NCBI GenBank assembly: GCA_046233115.1
Contig: JBJXHM010000010.1
Coordinates: forward strand, 186,001-250,000
DNA: 64,000 bases
Source: JACOMY01 sp046233115
Lineage (GTDB): Bacteria; Pseudomonadota; Alphaproteobacteria; Kiloniellales; JACOMY01
Direction of reading: 5' to 3'
The notes beneath the pieces are model-generated. The model ran no database searches and was not told the origin of the DNA. It worked only from the letters and a program-made list of their open reading frames with translations. Both the position numbers and the translations under genes were made by a program. Each line of letters begins with the position of its first letter. The stretch's first letter is position 1. Shown here piece after piece: positions 1 through 7,883 of the stretch.

Positions 1-2
1 TC

Positions 3-1424
3 GGCTCCGCCGTCATCCTGGCCGCGGCCCTGGGCGCCGCGCTGGCGCTGAACGGGCCACGCATGACGCTTGCGCTGGCGGCGAGCCTGGGCGCACTCGG
101 CCTGGTCTACTGGCAGGCCAAGGGCGCCGATCTGGCCCTGATCAGCTTGCTGCTGGTCGGCACCCTCTTCGGCCTGCTGCTGCTGGGCGTCAGGGTGGCC
201 ATGACCCTGGGCATCGTTGGCCTCTTCGGGCTGATCTTCCTCATGCCCATGCCACAGCTCTCGCTGCTGGCCGAACGCTCCTGGAACAGCGTCAACACCT
301 TCACCCTGACCGCGGTTCCGATGTTCGTGCTGATGGGCGCGCTGCTGATCCGCAGCGGTGTCAGCCGCGAGATGTTCGATGCCCTGACCCGCTGGTTCGG
401 CCGGACGCCGGGCGGCGTCGCCCACGCCACGGTCGGCGCCTCGGCGGTCTTCGCCGCGGTCTCCGGCTCTTCGCTCGCCACCGCCGCCACGATGGGTAAG
501 GTCGCCTGCCCGGAGATGGTGAGTCGCGGCTACAGCACCCGCCTGACCTACGGCGTGGTCGCCGCGGGCGCCACCCTCGGCATCCTGATCCCGCCCTCCA
601 TCGCCATGATCATTTACGGCACCACCGTGGGCGTTCCGGTGACCGAGCTCTTCATGGCCGGAGTCATCCCCGGCATCGTGCTGAGCTTCGGCTTCATGGG
701 CGCGGTCGCCCTCTGGTCGCTGCTGCGCCCGCAGGCGACCCCGGCCGGCGATACCTTCTCTCTGGCGGAGAAGGCCAGAGGCTCGGTCTCGGTCCTGCCC
801 TTCCTCTTCATCATTCTGGTGGTCCTGGGGTCGCTCTACGCCGGCGTCTGCACCCCCAGCGAGGCCGGCGGCGTCGGCGCGGTCGCCTCGTTGGTGGTCT
901 GCCTTGCGCGCCGGATGCTGACCTGGCGGATGCTCTACGAGACCGCAATGGAGACGGTGCGCATCACCTCGTTCCTGCTGATGATCGTGGTGGGGGCGGC
1001 GATCATGAGCTGGGTCTTCGACTTTCTGCGCATCCCGCGCAGCCTGGTGACCGTGGTGGAGGCCGCCCAGCTCTCGCCCTGGCTGGTGATGCTGGCGATC
1101 ACCGCGATCTACCTGGTCCTGGGCATGTTCATCGAGTCGATCTCGATGATGCTGATGACCATCCCGGTGACCTTCCCGATCATCGTCTCGCTGGGCCTCG
1201 ACCCGCTCTGGTTCGGCGTCTTCCTGGTGATCATGATCGAGCTGGGCCTGGTCACCCCGCCGGTCGGCATCGTGCTCTTCATCCTGCGCGGGGTCGGCGA
1301 CAACGTTCCCCTGCGCGAGATCGTCTACGGCGTGCTGCCCTTCGTGCTGGTGATCCTGGCCTTCCTGGTGCTGATCTACCTGATCCCCGACATCGTGCTC
1401 TGGCTACCCGCCCAAACCAGGTAG
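3..1424 (+). CDS. dctM: TRAP transporter large permease (DctM-like), 5' end cut by the window
   Basis: Integral membrane subunit of a tripartite ATP-independent periplasmic transporter, which moves a carboxylate-type solute with a cation gradient. The protein is hydrophobic throughout, has the family's NTFTLTAVPMFVLMG stretch, the ILIPPSIAMIIYGT loop and a C-terminal LVTPPVGIVLFILRG motif. An ATG lies at 63, but it has no Shine-Dalgarno sequence. The same frame stays open to the window edge and encodes another hydrophobic stretch (about 20 residues, GSAVILAAALGAALALN), while the other two frames upstream do not look coding. DctM normally begins close to its first membrane segment, so this reads as the tail of a longer protein, perhaps a DctQ-DctM fusion. 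The substrate cannot be told. The GntR regulator that follows is convergent and only 18 bases away. Confidence 0.85.
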   Translation, partial: GSAVILAAALGAALALNGPRMTLALAASLGALGLVYWQAKGADLALISLLLVGTLFGLLLLGVRVAMTLGIVGLFGLIFLMPMPQLSLLAERSWNSVNTFTLTAVPMFVLMGALLIRSGVSREMFDALTRWFGRTPGGVAHATVGASAVFAAVSGSSLATAATMGKVACPEMVSRGYSTRLTYGVVAAGATLGILIPPSIAMIIYGTTVGVPVTELFMAGVIPGIVLSFGFMGAVALWSLLRPQATPAGDTFSLAEKARGSVSVLPFLFIILVVLGSLYAGVCTPSEAGGVGAVASLVVCLARRMLTWRMLYETAMETVRITSFLLMIVVGAAIMSWVFDFLRIPRSLVTVVEAAQLSPWLVMLAITAIYLVLGMFIESISMMLMTIPVTFPIIVSLGLDPLWFGVFLVIMIELGLVTPPVGIVLFILRGVGDNVPLREIVYGVLPFVLVILAFLVLIYLIPDIVLWLPAQTR

Positions 1425-1442
1425 CGCGCTGCCGGGAGAGGA

Positions 1443-2153
1443 TCAGGCGTTGCCGCTGCGTGCCCGCTCCTCCGCCTGGAAACTGGCGGCCACCACCTTG
1501 CCGGCCTCGCGGACATGGCGGACGGCGGCGCGCCGGGCGCGGGCAACGGCACCGGAGACCAGGGCGTCCACCAGCTCTTCCAGCTCGCCGAGGCTGGTCT
1601 CGCGCCGGCCGGGCGTGCCCATGGAGCGGACCCGCAGCAGCATCGCCCGCGCATTCAGCAGCGCCAGCGACTTGCCGAGCGCGTCGTTGCCGGAGCCGGC
1701 GACGATGCAGTCGTAGATGCGGTTCTTGGCCTTGATCCAGACGAAGGGATCGTCACTGGCATAGGCCGCGCGGATGCCACTCAGGGCCACGCGCAGTTCC
1801 TCGCGCCGGCGCACCGAGGCATGCTTGGCGAAGAGTTCGGCGGCCAGACTTTCCAGCACCTCGCGCACCTGGTAGATGCCGACCGCCTGCTCGCGGGTGA
1901 TCGCAGCGACCACCGGGCCGCGGTGCGCCACCACCTCGATCAGGCCCTCGCTCTCAAGCTGGCGCAGCGCCTCGCGCACCAGTGTGCGGCTGACTCCGGT
2001 CATCTCGCAGAGTTCGCGTTCGCGCATGCGCTCGCCGGCCTTGAGACGGCCGATCGCGATCGCGGTGCGGATGTTCTCGGTCACCTGATAACGCAAGGGC
2101 GTCGCCGGCAGCGATACCCGAAACGCGTCGTCCTGCAGGTTCCTTCTCGACAT
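1443..2153 (-). CDS. GntR family transcriptional regulator (FadR/FCD type)
   Basis: DNA-binding regulator. The winged helix is at about residues 20-85 (RERELCEMTGVSRTLVREAL, then LESEGLIEVVAHRGPVVA), followed by an all-helical FCD ligand-binding domain (EVLESLAAELFAKHA through the C-terminus). The frame is open upstream to 2270, but the first 39 codons there are arginine- and proline-rich and unlike the family. The ATG at 2153 has GGAG about 12 bases upstream and gives 236 residues, the usual FCD-GntR length. It is convergent with the TRAP permease gene and probably controls that transporter, since FCD regulators commonly sit beside the TRAP operon they control; this is inference from position only. 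The ligand is unknown. Confidence 0.88.
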   Translation of the reverse strand: MSRRNLQDDAFRVSLPATPLRYQVTENIRTAIAIGRLKAGERMRERELCEMTGVSRTLVREALRQLESEGLIEVVAHRGPVVAAITREQAVGIYQVREVLESLAAELFAKHASVRRREELRVALSGIRAAYASDDPFVWIKAKNRIYDCIVAGSGNDALGKSLALLNARAMLLRVRSMGTPGRRETSLGELEELVDALVSGAVARARRAAVRHVREAGKVVAASFQAEERARSGNA

Positions 2154-2365
2154 ACGGGGTCGCCGCTCCACCCTGTCCCGCCGACGCCCCGGCAGAAGCG
2201 CGCCCCCCTTGGAACAGGCCGCCCTGGAACGGGCCACCCTGGGAACACGCTGCCCACGCACCCGATCCACCGGAATGCACCCTCGCCTGCAACGCCGCCG
2301 GCGATCATAGAGTGGCCTCTGCCCGGCGGTAAAGGTGGGGCGGTGAATTGCGAGGGCGACATGCG

Positions 2366-2394
2366 AAAGGCCGCCGGCTGGATCACCGGCGGCC
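2366..2394 (-). terminator. Stem-loop terminator downstream of wrbA
   Basis: A perfect 9-bp stem (GGCCGCCGG at 2369-2377 with CCGGCGGCC at 2386-2394) with an 8-base loop lies about 40 bases past the wrbA stop. Read on the minus strand, the second arm is followed by TTTCGCAT, a short T-run. The rest of 2154-2435 holds no recognisable gene; it should contain the GntR promoter. Confidence 0.55.
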
Positions 2395-2435
2395 TGACAC
2401 AGGGTAGAGGAAACTGGGACGAGGCTCTCGAGGGT

Positions 2436-3059
2436 TCAAGCCTCGGGCGAGAGCGCCTTGCGATTGGCCGCGATCACCTCGGCATAGCGGGCGATCCGGC
2501 CGCCTTGATAGCGGGCGACGGCCAGGATCTCGTCCGGCTGCGGCTCGCCCTTGGTGTCGACGTGGCTAACGCCGTAGGGGTTGCCGCCGGCGGCGTAGAC
2601 CGAGCCATCGGTGTAACCCACCGGCACGATGATCGCGCCCCAGTGATAGAAGATGTTCTGCAGCGCGATCAGGGTCGATTCCTGGCCGCCGTGCTGCGTG
2701 GCGGAGCCTCCGAAGGCGCCGGCCGCCTTGTCCTGCAGTTTCCCGTTGAACCAGAGGCCGCCGCAGAGGTCGATGAACTGCTTGAGCTGAGCTGATGGCA
2801 GACCGAAGCGGGTTGGTGTACCCAAGAGGTAGCCATCGGCCCACTCCAGGTCGGCAGGCTCGGCGACGGGAATGTCCCGGGTGGCCTCGAGATGGGCGCG
2901 CCAGAGCGGGTTGCTGTCGATGGCGCCGTCCGGCGCCAATTCGGCCGCCCGACGCAGCCGTACCTCCGCGCCGGCCGCCTCTGCACCCTCCTTGGCAGCC
3001 TGAGCCAGGGCGTAGGTACCGCCGGTGCTGCTGTAATACACGATCGCAATCTTTGCCAT
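2436..3059 (-). CDS. wrbA: NAD(P)H:quinone oxidoreductase, WrbA type
   Basis: Flavodoxin-fold FMN protein that reduces quinones by two electrons with NAD(P)H, avoiding semiquinone radicals. The N-terminal FMN phosphate-binding loop is YYSSTGGTYALAQ (about residues 8-20). The WrbA hallmarks GTPTRFGLPSAQLKQF and GGQESTLIALQNIFYHWGA follow, and the C-terminal part contains YAAGGNPYGVSH. Its 207 residues are normal for the family. ATG at 3059. It is a lone gene, divergent from the nitrate operon, and the 226-bp gap between them is A+T-rich and must hold both promoters. No link to nitrate metabolism is implied by sequence. Confidence 0.93.
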   Translation of the reverse strand: MAKIAIVYYSSTGGTYALAQAAKEGAEAAGAEVRLRRAAELAPDGAIDSNPLWRAHLEATRDIPVAEPADLEWADGYLLGTPTRFGLPSAQLKQFIDLCGGLWFNGKLQDKAAGAFGGSATQHGGQESTLIALQNIFYHWGAIIVPVGYTDGSVYAAGGNPYGVSHVDTKGEPQPDEILAVARYQGGRIARYAEVIAANRKALSPEA

Positions 3060-3233
3060 GGGTCCGCTCCTGCTTTTCGCGTGTGTCGTGTTTCCACCTA
3101 TTTAAGGGGCGAATAATTCGAGACTATCCCGCCAATCCGGAAAGGACTGTCTTTCACTAGGAACAGTCATCTCATTTGCGCATGTAATTTTCATGATATA
3201 CTATTTTTACGTGTAGAACGACCTCACTTCTTG

Positions 3234-3264
3234 TTGCATTGCAAAAGTGCGTGCTGCACTGCAA
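3234..3264 (+). promoter_or_regulatory. Tandem TTGC-N3-GCAA-like dyads upstream of nasT
   Basis: Two short dyads, TTGCATTGCAA (3234-3244) and CTGCACTGCAA (3254-3264), have centres 20 bp apart, two helical turns. They lie in the A+T-rich promoter region just before the nasT Shine-Dalgarno sequence. The pattern YTGC-N3-GCAR is similar to PhaR-type operators of alphaproteobacteria, but no PhaR gene is in the window. A related copy is at 50344-50354. Treat as a candidate site only. Confidence 0.35.
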
Positions 3265-3285
3265 CATGCACCTGGAGGTCTTCAC

Positions 3286-3870
3286 ATGAGCCAGCGCCTC
3301 AGAATCGCCATCGTCGAGCGGGACCGGGAACGTGCCCTGCAATGCGTCGACGCCCTCAGCGATGCCGGCGACTTCGAAATCACGGTCATCGGCGACAGCA
3401 CCGGGCTGGCGCGCCAGCTCGCCGCGCTCAATCCCGACGTGGTGCTGATCGACATGGCCAACCCCAGCCGCGACACCCTGGAGGAGATGGCGCTCGCTTC
3501 GGCGCCGATGGAGCGCGCGGTGGCGATGTTCGTCGACCGCTCCAACGACGCCCTGACCACCGCTGCCATCGAGGCCGGGATCAGCGCCTATGTCGTCGAT
3601 GGCCTGCAACCTGAGCGCATCAAGCCGATCCTGGATGCCGCCATCGCCCGCTTCAAGATGTTCAGCCGCATGCGCCGCGAGCTGGAGGCGACCAAGGCGG
3701 CTCTGGCCGAGCGCAAGATGGTCGACCGGGCCAAGGGCCTGCTGATGGCGGCCAAGGGGATCGGCGAAGACGAGGCCTATGCGCTGCTGCGCCGTGCCGC
3801 CATGGACCAGGGCAAGAAGATCGGCGAGATCTCGGCCGCCCTGGTCGCCTCGGCCGAGTTGCTGAAATGA
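3286..3870 (+). CDS. nasT: NasT, ANTAR-domain antiterminator of nitrate assimilation
   Basis: RNA-binding antiterminator of the NasS/NasT pair. The N-terminal half is a response-regulator-like receiver (LRIAIVERDRERA; PDVVLIDMANPS). The C-terminal part is an ANTAR three-helix RNA-binding domain at about residues 138-185 (LAERKMVDRAKGLLM, then GIGEDEAYALLRRAAMDQGK). The frame opens at 3247, but the ATG at 3286 has GGAGG eight bases upstream and gives 194 residues, as in the family. In known systems NasS holds NasT inactive without nitrate or nitrite, and freed NasT binds leader RNA. Its stop overlaps the nasS start (ATGA). A fitting leader lies at 5070-5247. Confidence 0.94.
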   Translation: MSQRLRIAIVERDRERALQCVDALSDAGDFEITVIGDSTGLARQLAALNPDVVLIDMANPSRDTLEEMALASAPMERAVAMFVDRSNDALTTAAIEAGISAYVVDGLQPERIKPILDAAIARFKMFSRMRRELEATKAALAERKMVDRAKGLLMAAKGIGEDEAYALLRRAAMDQGKKIGEISAALVASAELLK

Positions 3871-5033
3871 GCGAGCCCCTCGACATCGGCTTCACGCCGC
3901 TGGTCGACGTGGCCCCGGTCGCGATCGCCCAGGAGCTGGGCTTCGCCGCGGAAGAGGGGCTGGAGCTGGTGCTGCACCGTGAACCCTCCTGGTCCACGCT
4001 GCGCGACAAGCTGGCCTTCGGACGCCTGCATGCCGCGCACATGCTCTCGCCGGTGCCGGTGGCGATGACCATGGGTCTGGGCGGCCTGCCGATGCCGGTC
4101 GATGCGCTGCTGGTGCTCTCGGTCAACGGCACCGTGGTCGGCGCCTCGCTGCCGCTGGCCGAGCGGATGCGTGACCTGGGCACTGCCGACGACTTCCTCG
4201 ATGCGGCAGCGGTCGGCCGGGCCCTGATCGCCAGTGCGCCGCGACCGCTGACGGTGGGCGTCCCCTTCCCTTTTTCGATGCACGCCGAGCTGCTCTACTA
4301 CTGGCTGGGCGCGCTCGGCCTGCAGGCGCCGCAGCAGCTTTCGGTCCGAACCATCCCGCCGCCGCTGATGGCCGACGCCATGGCTGCCGGCGAGATCGAC
4401 GCCTTCTGCGTCGGCGAGCCCTGGGGCTCGGTCGCGGTCGAACGCGGGGTGGCGGAGATCGTGCTGCCCGGCGTCGCCATCTGGCAGTTCGCGCCGGAGA
4501 AGGTGCTGGCGGTGCGCCGCGCCTTCACCGAGGAGAACCCCGACCTCACCGCCCGCCTGATGCGCGCGGTCTGGCGGGCGGGGCGCTGGATGGCCGATGC
4601 GGAGCACCACATGGCCGCCTCGGAGATCCTGGCACGCCCGGCCTATCTCGACGTCGCCGCGGAGATCATCGAGCGCTCCTTCGCCGGCCGGCTGGTGGTC
4701 TCATCCAGGGGAGAAGAGCGACGCGCACCGCGCTTCATCGAGTTCGCACGCGGGGCGGCGCAGTTTCCCTGGCGCAGCCAGGCGGCCTGGATGGCGGCCC
4801 GGCTCAGCCAGCGCCTGGGTCTCGATTCCGAGGGCGACGCGCGGCAGGCCTACCGCGCCGACCTCTATCGCGCCGTGCTCGGCCCGCTCGGCGCCGACCT
4901 GCCCGGCGCCTCGGAGAAGGTCGAGGGCGCGCTGGACAGCGAGACGCCGGTGGCCTCCTCGGCCGGGCGCCTCTTCCTCGGACCCGACCGCTTCTTCGAC
5001 GGCAAGATCTTCGACCCTCAGCCCAAATACTAA
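3867..5033 (+). CDS. nasS: NasS, cytoplasmic nitrate/nitrite sensor
   Basis: Homologue of the nitrate-binding protein NrtA that has become a cytoplasmic sensor: it starts directly with EPLDIGFTPLVDVAPVAIAQ and has no signal peptide, whereas NrtA in the same operon (5298) does. The ligand-binding fold is recognisable along the whole 388 residues (LHAAHMLSPVPVAMTMGLGG, VGVPFPFSMHAELLYYWLG, AFCVGEPWGSVAV). In characterised systems NasS sequesters NasT and releases it when nitrate or nitrite binds. Its start overlaps the nasT stop by four bases, so the two proteins are probably made in a coupled way, which suits a 1:1 complex. Confidence 0.93.
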   Translation: MSEPLDIGFTPLVDVAPVAIAQELGFAAEEGLELVLHREPSWSTLRDKLAFGRLHAAHMLSPVPVAMTMGLGGLPMPVDALLVLSVNGTVVGASLPLAERMRDLGTADDFLDAAAVGRALIASAPRPLTVGVPFPFSMHAELLYYWLGALGLQAPQQLSVRTIPPPLMADAMAAGEIDAFCVGEPWGSVAVERGVAEIVLPGVAIWQFAPEKVLAVRRAFTEENPDLTARLMRAVWRAGRWMADAEHHMAASEILARPAYLDVAAEIIERSFAGRLVVSSRGEERRAPRFIEFARGAAQFPWRSQAAWMAARLSQRLGLDSEGDARQAYRADLYRAVLGPLGADLPGASEKVEGALDSETPVASSAGRLFLGPDRFFDGKIFDPQPKY

Positions 5034-5069
5034 TCAACTCATGCACAAAATTTAACCAGAACAGAATGT

Positions 5070-5098
5070 CGCAAGTCTTCCCGGAAATTCATCTTGCG
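5070..5098 (+). ncRNA. Possible first hairpin of the nas leader RNA
   Basis: CGCAAG (5070-5075) can pair with CTTGCG (5093-5098) around a 17-base loop. It precedes the clearer ANTAR-type hairpin at 5134-5155 and could be the first hairpin (P1) of the two-hairpin ANTAR element. The loop is not the expected hexamer, and an alternative pairing (5077-5084 with 5101-5107, one bulge) competes with it, so support is weak. Confidence 0.3.
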
Positions 5099-5133
5099 GA
5101 CCGGAAGGAGAACGCGTAAAGAAAAGGAGAACA

Positions 5134-5155
5134 CGGCGAGCAAGGACGTTCGCCG
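5134..5155 (+). ncRNA. ANTAR-type hairpin with A1/G4 hexaloop (NasT target)
   Basis: An 8-bp stem, CGGCGAGC (5134-5141) with GTTCGCCG (5148-5155) including one G-U pair, closes a six-base loop AAGGAC. The loop has A at position 1 and G at position 4, the signature recognised by ANTAR proteins. It lies in the transcribed leader between nasS and nrtA, 35 bases before a strong terminator, and nasT is the third gene upstream of the controlled genes. The base of its 3' arm (5154-5159) could alternatively pair with 5213-5218 inside the terminator. Role inferred from NasT/ANTAR precedent. Confidence 0.68.
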
Positions 5156-5190
5156 CCTTCACCTCCCGCAAAGCAGTGGGTCTCGGGCAT

Positions 5191-5247
5191 AGCCGCTCGT
5201 TCCTCGTGCCGTAAGGCGCGACCGGAATGCGCGGCTGTTTTGCATTT
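5191..5247 (+). terminator. Leader terminator upstream of nrtA (antitermination target)
   Basis: A long hairpin runs from 5191 to 5236. The base pairs AGCCGC (5191-5196) with GCGGCT (5231-5236). The middle pairs CGTTCC (5198-5203) with GGAATG (5224-5229). The top is CGTGCC (5205-5210) with GGCGCG (5215-5220) around a GTAA tetraloop. It is followed by GTTTTGCATTT (5237-5247). It sits 51 bases before the nrtA start, in a 264-base gap that encodes no protein. This is where transcription would stop unless NasT prevents it. Confidence 0.72.
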
Positions 5248-5297
5248 GGGGCTCGACCGCTTTGCTGCGGCACCGCCCCCGCACTGGAGATGATGGA

Positions 5298-6677
5298 ATG
5301 ACCTTGCTGAGCTTCGGACGCGCGGCCGCCTGTGCCGCTGCCCTCGCCGCCCTGGTCGCGGCGCCGGCCTCTGCCGAGATGCTCGACCTGGAGAAGGACG
5401 AGCTGACCTTCGGCTTCATCAAGCTGACCGACATGGCGCCGCTCGCCATCGCCTACGAGAAGGGCTTCTTCGAGGACGAGGGGCTCTACGTCACCCTGGA
5501 GGCGCAGGCCAACTGGAAGGTACTGCTGGACCGTGTCATCGACGGACAGCTCGACGGCGCCCACATGCTGGCCGGACAACCGATCGCGGCGACCATCGGC
5601 TACGGCACCGAGGCCGCGATCATCACCCCCTTCTCGATGGACCTGAACGGCAACGGCATCACCGTTTCCAACGCGATCTGGGAGGAGATGAAGGCCAACA
5701 TCCCGCTCGACGACGCGGGCAAGCCGATCCACCCGATCTCCGCGGCCGCGCTGAAGCCGGTGGTCGAGCGCTACCGCGCCGAGGGCAAGCCCTTCAACAT
5801 GGGCATGGTCTTCCCGGTCTCGACCCACAACTACGAGCTCCGCTACTGGCTGGCCGCCGGTGGCCTGAAGCCCGGCTACTACAGCCCGGAGAACACCAGC
5901 GGCCAGATCGGCGCCGACGTGCTGCTGTCGGTCACCCCGCCGCCGCAGATGCCGGCGACCATGGAGGCCGGCACGATCTACGGCTACTGCGTGGGTGAGC
6001 CCTGGAACCAGCAGGCGGTCTTCAAGGGCATCGGTGTCCCGGTGATCACCGACTACGAGATCTGGAAGAACAACCCCGAGAAGGTCTTCGGCATTACCGC
6101 GGAATTCGCGGCCGAGAACCCCAACACCACGCTGGCCATCACCAAGGCGCTGATCCGCGCGGCCATCTGGCTGGACGAGAACGACAACGCCAACCGTCCC
6201 GAGGCGGTCGAGATCCTGAGCCGGTCGGAGTACGTCGGCGCCGACGCCGAGGTCATCGCCAACTCGATGACCGGCACCTTCGAGTACGAGCCGGGCGACA
6301 AGCGTCCGGTGCCGGACTTCAACGTCTTCTTCCGCTACTTCGCGACCTACCCCTACTACTCCGACGCCGTCTGGTACCTGACCCAGATGCGCCGCTGGGG
6401 CCAGATCGGCGAGGCCAAGTCCGACGCCTGGTACGACGAGGTCGCCCGCAAGGTCTACCGCCCAGACATCTACCTGGAGGCCGCACGCCTGCTGGTCGAG
6501 GAGGGACTGGCCAAGCAAGAGGACTTCCCCTGGGAGGCCAGCGGTTACCGCGAGCCGACAGGCGACTTCATCGACGGTTTCACCTTCGACGGCCACAAGC
6601 CCAACGCCTACCTGGAGCAGTTCCCCATCGGTCTGAAGGGCGAACAGCGCGTGGTCGGCAACGCCGTCGAGGGCTAG
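5298..6677 (+). CDS. nrtA: NrtA, nitrate ABC transporter substrate-binding protein
   Basis: Periplasmic nitrate (and possibly nitrite) receptor of the NrtA/CmpA family. It has a Sec signal peptide with a hydrophobic core and an APASAEM cleavage region (about residues 1-27), then the conserved FGFIKLTDMAPLAIAYEKGFFEDEGL, which also matches NasS. VFPVSTHNYELRYWLAAGG and YGYCVGEPWNQQAV are family hallmarks. The frame is open from a TTG at 5262, but ATG 5298 has GGAGA seven bases upstream and starts directly with the signal peptide. 459 residues. It is the first gene after the leader terminator, and is followed by a stem-loop (6700-6734) before nrtB. Confidence 0.95.
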   Translation: MTLLSFGRAAACAAALAALVAAPASAEMLDLEKDELTFGFIKLTDMAPLAIAYEKGFFEDEGLYVTLEAQANWKVLLDRVIDGQLDGAHMLAGQPIAATIGYGTEAAIITPFSMDLNGNGITVSNAIWEEMKANIPLDDAGKPIHPISAAALKPVVERYRAEGKPFNMGMVFPVSTHNYELRYWLAAGGLKPGYYSPENTSGQIGADVLLSVTPPPQMPATMEAGTIYGYCVGEPWNQQAVFKGIGVPVITDYEIWKNNPEKVFGITAEFAAENPNTTLAITKALIRAAIWLDENDNANRPEAVEILSRSEYVGADAEVIANSMTGTFEYEPGDKRPVPDFNVFFRYFATYPYYSDAVWYLTQMRRWGQIGEAKSDAWYDEVARKVYRPDIYLEAARLLVEEGLAKQEDFPWEASGYREPTGDFIDGFTFDGHKPNAYLEQFPIGLKGEQRVVGNAVEG

Positions 6678-6699
6678 GCCTAGGATTAGGCCCAAGACC

Positions 6700-6734
6700 T
6701 TCCGCCGGAGCCCCCTTCGCGGGTTCCGGCGGAA
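6700..6734 (+). other. Stem-loop between nrtA and nrtB
   Basis: Perfect 10-bp inverted repeat, TTCCGCCGGA (6700-6709) with TCCGGCGGAA (6725-6734), and a C-rich 15-base loop. No T-run follows. A stem here can protect the 3' end of the abundant nrtA transcript or reduce read-through into nrtB, a common arrangement after binding-protein genes. Confidence 0.5.
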
Positions 6735-6784
6735 CGATCAGGCGATTGGCGCCCAGCGGCGCCCGCATCCGGAGACATGACGAG

Positions 6785-7879
6785 ATGACACTGGTCACCG
6801 ATAGCAACATCGGCGACGCCGGTCGACGTGCGACCCGCGAGGCCCGGCGCGCCAAGCTCTTCACCCGCATCAACAAGGCAGACACCTACCTCTCCGTGCT
6901 GGGGCTCGGCTGGCTCACGCCGCTGATGCGGGTGGCGGCCGGCGACAACCCCAAGGCCCAGATCGGCGAGACCTGGCGCCGGCTCGGGGTGCCGCTGCTG
7001 GCGATCCTGATCTTCCTCTTCGCCTGGGCACAGCTCGCCCCCCAGGTACAGACCTCGCTGGGCGCGATCCCCGGCCCGTCGGAGGTCTGGGAGCAGGCGG
7101 AGAGCCTCTATTCCGACCACCAGCGCGAGCGCGAGAAGGAGGCGGCCTTCTACGAGCGGCAGGAGGCACGCAACGCCAAGCTGGTCGCCGAGGGTAAGGC
7201 CGACCGGGTGAAGGAGCGCAGCTACACCGGCAAGCCGACCTACCTCGACCAGATCTGGACCTCGATCCAGACCGTCTTCTTCGGCTTCCTGCTGGCCACC
7301 CTGGCGGCGGTCCCGATCGGTATCGTCTGCGGCCTCTCGCCGACCGCCAACGCGGCCTTCAACCCGCTGATCCAGATCTTCAAGCCGGTCTCGCCGCTGG
7401 CCTGGCTGCCGATCGTGACCATGGTGGTCTCAGCGGTCTACGTCACCAACGACGGGCTCTTCTCCAAGAGCTTCCTGATCTCCGCGATCACGGTGACGCT
7501 CTGCTCGCTCTGGCCGACCCTGATCAACACCGCCTTGGGCGTGGCCTCGATCGACAAGGACCTGGTGAACGTCAGCCGCGTCCTGAAGATGTCCACCTGG
7601 ACCAAGATCCGGAAGCTGGTGCTCCCCTCCGCCCTGCCGCTGATCTTCACCGGGCTGCGCCTCTCGCTGGGCGTGGGCTGGATGGTGCTGATCGCGGCCG
7701 AGATGCTGGCCCAGAACCCCGGCCTCGGCAAGTTCGTCTGGGACGAGTTCCAGAACGGCTCCTCCCAGTCTCTGGCCAAGATCATGGTGGCGGTCTTCAC
7801 CATCGGCATCATCGGCTTCCTGCTCGATCGCGTGATGTACGCGATCCAGACCCTGCTGACCTTCTCGAGCAACAGGTGA
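6785..7879 (+). CDS. nrtB: NrtB, nitrate ABC transporter permease
   Basis: Inner-membrane channel subunit of the nitrate transporter, in the BPD/NrtB-SsuC permease class. A cytoplasmic N-terminus is followed by a first membrane segment (LLAILIFLFAWAQLAP), a charged periplasmic stretch (about residues 95-145, DHQREREKEAAFYERQEA), and the core permease domain ending with the EAA loop (KDLVNVSRVLKMSTWTKIRK). An earlier in-frame TTG at 6746 would add 13 residues without family likeness; ATG 6785 has GGAG upstream. 364 residues. Followed after four bases by the ATPase gene. Confidence 0.93.
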   Translation: MTLVTDSNIGDAGRRATREARRAKLFTRINKADTYLSVLGLGWLTPLMRVAAGDNPKAQIGETWRRLGVPLLAILIFLFAWAQLAPQVQTSLGAIPGPSEVWEQAESLYSDHQREREKEAAFYERQEARNAKLVAEGKADRVKERSYTGKPTYLDQIWTSIQTVFFGFLLATLAAVPIGIVCGLSPTANAAFNPLIQIFKPVSPLAWLPIVTMVVSAVYVTNDGLFSKSFLISAITVTLCSLWPTLINTALGVASIDKDLVNVSRVLKMSTWTKIRKLVLPSALPLIFTGLRLSLGVGWMVLIAAEMLAQNPGLGKFVWDEFQNGSSQSLAKIMVAVFTIGIIGFLLDRVMYAIQTLLTFSSNR

Positions 7880-7883
7880 CGCC

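Noticed and set aside
3231..3275. Sigma-54 promoter or NtrC site upstream of nasT
   Set aside because: TGCA-rich dyads are present, but neither the GG-N10-GC spacing of a -24/-12 promoter nor a full NtrC consensus could be found.
5077..5107. Hairpin CTTCC-C-GG with CCGGAAG as the first ANTAR hairpin
   Set aside because: It needs a bulge, has a 16-base loop and competes with 5070-5098; neither has the required hexaloop, so only the 5134-5155 hairpin is claimed with confidence.
5262..5297. TTG at 5262 as the nrtA start
   Set aside because: It would put 12 charged residues in front of a clear signal peptide, and ATG 5298 has a good ribosome binding site.
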